Assembly (NCBI GenBank): GCA_017643325.1
Contig: JAEPNS010000041.1
Span: 1 to 15,009 of the forward strand
Direction: 5' to 3'
DNA: 15,009 bases
Source of the DNA: Alphaproteobacteria bacterium
Lineage (GTDB): Bacteria > Pseudomonadota > Alphaproteobacteria > UBA6615
The position numbers and the translations under genes were made by a program. Under the pieces are notes generated by a model that was not told the origin of the DNA, did not search any database, and saw only the letters and a program-made list of their open reading frames with translations. This document shows, in pieces, positions 13,174-15,009 of this stretch; the first letter of the stretch is position 1; the number at the start of each line of letters is the position of its first letter.

Positions 13174-13676
13174 ACACGCTTGAGAAGTTCGAGGCCAGCC
13201 AGCTCGATAAGCTGCAGGCCAGGCGCGAGACTCCGGACTTCGGCCCGGGCGACACCGTGCGCGTCAACGTGCGCGTGGTCGAAGGCGAGCGCGAGCGTAT
13301 CCAGGCCTACGAAGGCGTCTGCATCGCGGTGAAGAACGACGGCATCAACTCGTCCTTCACCGTGCGCAAGATTTCGTTCGGCGAGGGTGTGGAGCGCGTG
13401 TTCCCGCTCTACGGTCCGCGGGTCGACTCCATCGAGGTGGTCCGCCGGGGCAAGGTCCGCCGGGCGAAGCTCTATTACCTGCGCGGCCGCACCGGCAAGC
13501 GCGCGCGCATCTCCGAGCGCACCACGGGCCGCGGCATGGCCCGCAAGGGCGAGGTGGTCGTGCCGGAGACCGGCGTGGCCGAACGGCCGGAGGACGCTGT
13601 GGCACCGCCGGTCGAGGCCGAAGCGACGGAAGCGACCTCCGAGGCAGTCGAGACCGAGGAAACCAAAAGCGAGTAA
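13170..13676 (+). CDS. rplS: 50S ribosomal protein bL19 with acidic extension
   Basis: Residues 1 to about 117 are a complete bL19 (FGPGDTVRVNVRVVEGERER, RIQAYEGV, SSFTVRKISFGEGVERVFPL, LYYLRGRTGKRARI). It lies at the subunit interface of the large subunit. About 50 further residues follow: a short basic link (GRGMARKGEVVVPE), then Glu/Ala/Thr-rich sequence ending EEATKSE-like (ETEETKSE). The extension is milder than that on bS16 but similar in character. The start overlaps the trmD stop by 4 nt. A terminator-like hairpin follows, closing the operon. Confidence 0.97.
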   Translation: MNTLEKFEASQLDKLQARRETPDFGPGDTVRVNVRVVEGERERIQAYEGVCIAVKNDGINSSFTVRKISFGEGVERVFPLYGPRVDSIEVVRRGKVRRAKLYYLRGRTGKRARISERTTGRGMARKGEVVVPETGVAERPEDAVAPPVEAEATEATSEAVETEETKSE

Positions 13677-13715
13677 CCGTCCGGCTCCGGCAGGTGGGCC
13701 GACGCAGACAGGCAG

Positions 13716-13746
13716 CGCCCCGGAGCTCATGTTCGCGGGGCGTTTT
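13716..13746 (+). terminator. Rho-independent-type terminator after rplS
   Basis: CGCCCCG (13716-13722) pairs perfectly with CGGGGCG (13736-13742), extendable by one G-U pair, around a 13-nt loop, and TTTT follows at 13743-13746. It starts 40 bp past the rplS stop and 37 bp before leuC, so it would separate the ribosomal operon from leuC. The T-run is short and the loop large, so read-through is possible. Confidence 0.6.
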
Positions 13747-13782
13747 GCTTTCCGGGACGACGCATAGAAGAAAGATGTGACG

Positions 13783-15009
13783 ATGGCGCAGCCGAAGACA
13801 CTGTTCGATAAAATCTGGGAATCCCACCTGGTCGATGTGCAGGACGACGGCACCTGCCTGATCTATATCGACCGGCATCTCGTTCACGAGGTCACGAGCC
13901 CGCAGGCCTTCGAGGGCCTGCGCATGAACGGCCGGACCGTGCGCCGTCCGGACGCGACGCTTGCCGTCGCCGACCATAACGTCCCGACGACCGACCGCAG
14001 CGGCGGCATCGACGACGAGGAATCGCGCATCCAGGTCGAGACGCTGACCCGGAACTGCGAGGAGTTCGGCATCGAGCTCTTCGACATGGACGACATCCGA
14101 CAGGGGATCGTGCACATCATCGGGCCGGAGCAGGGCTTCACGCTGCCGGGCACGACCATCGTGTGCGGCGACAGCCACACCGCGACCCATGGCGCGTTCG
14201 GCGCGCTCGCGTTCGGCATCGGGACGTCCGAGGTCGAGCATGTGCTGGCCACCCAGACGCTGCTGCAGCGCCCGGCGAAGAACCTGCTTGTTGCTGTCGA
14301 CGGCGACCTGTCGCTGGGCGTGACCGCGAAGGACATGATCCTCGCGATCATCGGCGCCATCGGCACCGCGGGCGGCACCGGCTCGGTCATCGAGTACGCC
14401 GGCGACGCGGTCCGCGCGCTCTCCATGGAGGGCCGCATGACCATGTGCAACATGTCGATCGAGGGCGGCGCGCGCGCGGGCCTCGTCGCGCCGGACGACA
14501 CGACCTACGAATACCTCAAGGGCCGCCCGATGGCGCCGAAGGGCACGGCATGGGAACAGGCGGAGGCCTACTGGCGCACGCTGCCCACCGACGACGGCGC
14601 GACCTACGACAAGGAAGTGCGCCTGTCCGCGCCGGACATCCCGCCGCAGGTGACCTGGGGTACGAGCCCCGAGAACGTCGTGCCGATCACCGGCGCGGTG
14701 CCGGACCCGGAGGCCGACGCGCGCGACGACAACCAGCGCCAGGCCTGGGAACGCTCGCTCGAATACATGGACCTGGCGCCGGGCACCAAGATGCAGGACG
14801 TGGCCGTCGACAAGGTGTTCATCGGATCGTGCACCAACGGCCGCATCGAGGACCTGCGCGAGGTTGCCGAGATCGCGAAGGACCGCAAGGTGGCGGGCAG
14901 CGTCCACGCCATGGTGGTGCCGGGTTCGGGGCTCGTGAAGGAGCAGGCCGAGCGCGAGGGCATCGACAAGATCCTGATCGAGGCCGGTTTCGACTGGCGC
15001 GAGCCGGGC
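13783..15009 (+). CDS. leuC: 3-isopropylmalate dehydratase large subunit LeuC, C-terminus beyond window
   Basis: Partial gene: 409 codons, still in frame at the right edge; the family is usually about 465-475 residues. LeuC with LeuD isomerises 2- to 3-isopropylmalate in leucine synthesis using a [4Fe-4S] cluster. Visible marks are TLFDKIWESHLV, ADHNVPTTDR, CGDSHTATHGAFGALAFGIG, the segment from NMSIEGGARAGLVAPDDTT to YEYLKGRP, and the first cluster ligand C350 in FIGSCTNGR. The window ends at GFDWREPG, immediately before the expected C-x-x-C that supplies the other two ligands. ATG 13783 gives the normal N-terminus; the Shine-Dalgarno (GAAGAAAG) is weak and rather distant. It follows rplS by 106 bp with a probable terminator between, so it may have its own promoter, which I cannot place. 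Confidence 0.96.
   Translation, partial: MAQPKTLFDKIWESHLVDVQDDGTCLIYIDRHLVHEVTSPQAFEGLRMNGRTVRRPDATLAVADHNVPTTDRSGGIDDEESRIQVETLTRNCEEFGIELFDMDDIRQGIVHIIGPEQGFTLPGTTIVCGDSHTATHGAFGALAFGIGTSEVEHVLATQTLLQRPAKNLLVAVDGDLSLGVTAKDMILAIIGAIGTAGGTGSVIEYAGDAVRALSMEGRMTMCNMSIEGGARAGLVAPDDTTYEYLKGRPMAPKGTAWEQAEAYWRTLPTDDGATYDKEVRLSAPDIPPQVTWGTSPENVVPITGAVPDPEADARDDNQRQAWERSLEYMDLAPGTKMQDVAVDKVFIGSCTNGRIEDLREVAEIAKDRKVAGSVHAMVVPGSGLVKEQAEREGIDKILIEAGFDWREPG

Noticed and set aside
13729..13767. 12-codon leader peptide (MFAGRFAFRDDA) before leuC, as leucine attenuation
   Set aside because: It contains no leucine codons, its GGAG is only 3 nt from the ATG, and the ATG lies in the terminator loop.
1..15009. 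Insertion sequences, tRNA genes, CRISPR arrays or phage genes
   Set aside because: No transposase or integrase, no tRNA cloverleaf and no regularly spaced direct repeats were seen on either strand. The only tandem repeats are within coding regions.

Overview
The window looks like a high-GC alphaproteobacterial chromosome, most plausibly a Rhodospirillales-type lineage. The evidence is strong G/C preference at third codon positions, the block ffh ... rpsP-rimM-trmD-rplS followed by leuC, the divergent dapF-mtaB-ftsY ... ispZ block, and a DUF2336 protein (a family known mainly from Alphaproteobacteria). Genus cannot be assigned from sequence reading alone.

Layout. (1) 1-1527, minus: the N-terminal 509 residues of a large RTX (calcium-binding nonapeptide) protein that runs off the left edge, with a Ser-Gly repeat at its start and a beta-rich module that begins to repeat. 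(2) 1763-2944, minus: a DUF2336 protein, divergent from an unrecognised 68-residue gene (3069-3275, plus). (3) 3330-3914, plus: a Nudix hydrolase with an N-terminal CxxC element; its stop codon overlaps the convergent ispZ stop. (4) 8947 down to 3911, minus: XRE-family regulator, dapF, mtaB, ftsY, an EamA transporter and ispZ. dapF/mtaB, mtaB/ftsY and ftsY/EamA overlap by 8, 4 and 4 nt, so they read as one translationally coupled operon. (5) 8948-9475: a 528-bp divergent intergenic region with an AT-rich island (33% G+C by count over 9131-9260), several dyads, a candidate sigma-70-type promoter and a chain of stem-loops reaching the Shine-Dalgarno of ffh. (6) 9476-13676, plus: ffh (TTG start), a VOC-fold gene, rpsP, rimM, trmD and rplS, closed by a terminator-like hairpin. 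(7) 13783-15009, plus: leuC, cut by the right edge just before its expected C-x-x-C cluster motif.

How the genes fit together. Both GTPases of co-translational membrane targeting are here: the SRP protein Ffh and its receptor FtsY, in divergent operons about 3 kb apart. The ffh operon otherwise serves ribosome assembly and translation (bS16, RimM, TrmD, bL19). The opposing operon mixes lysine/peptidoglycan precursor synthesis (DapF), tRNA modification (MtaB), receptor FtsY, a small-molecule exporter and the envelope protein IspZ/YciB. Nearly all of this is conserved housekeeping. No obviously new multi-gene system is visible. The less explained items are the RTX module, the 68-residue protein, the structured ffh leader with its AT-rich upstream island, the VOC gene inside a ribosomal operon, and acidic low-complexity tails on both bS16 and bL19.
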